DNA of 5,303 nt, taken from NCBI GenBank assembly GCA_030052355.1, contig JASIGS010000339.1, forward strand, positions 1-5,303, read 5' to 3'. Of this stretch, positions 5,029-5,303 are shown in pieces. The stretch comes from Streptosporangiaceae bacterium (GTDB taxonomy: Bacteria > Actinomycetota > Actinomycetes > Streptosporangiales > Streptosporangiaceae). Within the stretch, counting starts at the first letter, position 1. Every line of letters begins with the position of its first letter. The position numbers and the translations under genes are program-made. Below the pieces are notes generated by a model. It saw only the letters and a program-made list of their open reading frames with translations. It was not told where the DNA came from and searched no databases.

Positions 5029-5303
5029 GTGAAGGCGCTGCTGCTGGAGAACATCCACCCCGACGCTGTCCGGCTGCTCGAAGACGCCGGGCTTGAGGTC
5101 GTCCGGCAGCGATCGGCCCTCGGCGAAGCCGACCTGGCAGCTGCCCTGCCGGGCGTCGCGGTCCTCGGCATACGGTCCAAGACCCGGGTCACCGCGGCCG
5201 TGCTGGCGGAGGCCCCCGACCTGCTCGCGGTCGGTGCCTTCTGCATCGGCACCGACCAGATCGACCTGGCGGCGGCCTCTGCGCTCGGCGTCGCCGTGTT
5301 CAA
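5029..5303 (+). CDS. serA: D-3-phosphoglycerate dehydrogenase, N-terminal part
   Basis: The first 91 codons from a GTG at 5029 run off the window edge. The product oxidises 3-phosphoglycerate to 3-phosphohydroxypyruvate with NAD, the first committed step of serine synthesis in the cytoplasm. The visible part is the substrate-binding half of a D-2-hydroxyacid dehydrogenase. KALLLENIHPDAV opens the fold, LGIRSKTRVT matches the substrate-binding loop, and AVGAFCIGTDQIDL corresponds to the family's GxFCIGTNQVDL element, followed by ALGVAVFN leading into the hinge. These motifs resemble the Escherichia coli type (about 410 residues) more than the long mycobacterial type, which has ARAGVGLDNVD at that place. 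The start lacks a Shine-Dalgarno sequence but follows a -10-like TAACCT closely. A related hydroxyacid dehydrogenase of other specificity cannot be excluded from this fragment, but the FCIGT motif makes serA the best call. Confidence 0.85.
   Translation, partial: MKALLLENIHPDAVRLLEDAGLEVVRQRSALGEADLAAALPGVAVLGIRSKTRVTAAVLAEAPDLLAVGAFCIGTDQIDLAAASALGVAVF

Noticed and set aside
4935..5303. Reverse-strand open frame opposite serA
   Set aside because: It has a serine- and alanine-rich composition typical of an antisense shadow, while the forward strand encodes recognisable dehydrogenase motifs.

Overview
The window is GC-rich (about two thirds G+C or more by eye). It shows strong GC bias at third codon positions, GTG starts and GGAGG-type ribosome binding sites. 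Together with the relatives its proteins resemble, this points to a high-GC actinobacterium, of the Streptomyces or other filamentous actinomycete kind. This is inferred from composition and family resemblance; no rRNA or other marker gene is present.

Layout. Positions 1-152 hold the C-terminal tail of an unrecognised forward gene. It is followed within about 10 nt by a GNAT-family N-acetyltransferase (163-945), probably in the same operon. A noncoding stretch of about 350 nt (946-1294) carries a TTGACA-containing promoter candidate, four degenerate 14-nt tandem repeats and a small hairpin. It leads into a secreted type-B carboxylesterase (1295-3025) with a complete Ser-Glu-His triad. The esterase has the only in-frame TTA leucine codon I found in the window, inside its signal peptide. 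A perfect 13-bp hairpin (3056-3084) separates it from a convergent reverse-strand pair: a family-2 glycosyltransferase with membrane segments (4758 to 3871) and a NodB-type polysaccharide deacetylase (3874 to 3125). The two overlap by 4 nt (GTGA) and are almost certainly translationally coupled. A 270-nt divergent region (4759-5028) contains an AT-rich island of about 60 bp with promoter candidates on both strands, plus two GC-rich inverted repeats. The window ends in the first 91 codons of a D-3-phosphoglycerate dehydrogenase, which lacks a Shine-Dalgarno sequence and has a -10-like TAACCT placed as expected for a leaderless transcript.

How the genes relate. The glycosyltransferase/deacetylase pair is the only clear functional unit. 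One enzyme plausibly adds sugars to a lipid or glycan at the membrane and the other removes acetyl groups, which suggests cell-envelope or exopolysaccharide modification. The secreted esterase, the acetyltransferase and the serine-biosynthesis gene look like independent housekeeping or accessory genes. I see no mobile element, tRNA, rRNA or CRISPR array. I did not find convincing evidence of a wholly new system. The points most worth checking are the TTA codon, the leaderless start, the atypical deacetylase motif and the repeats upstream of the esterase.
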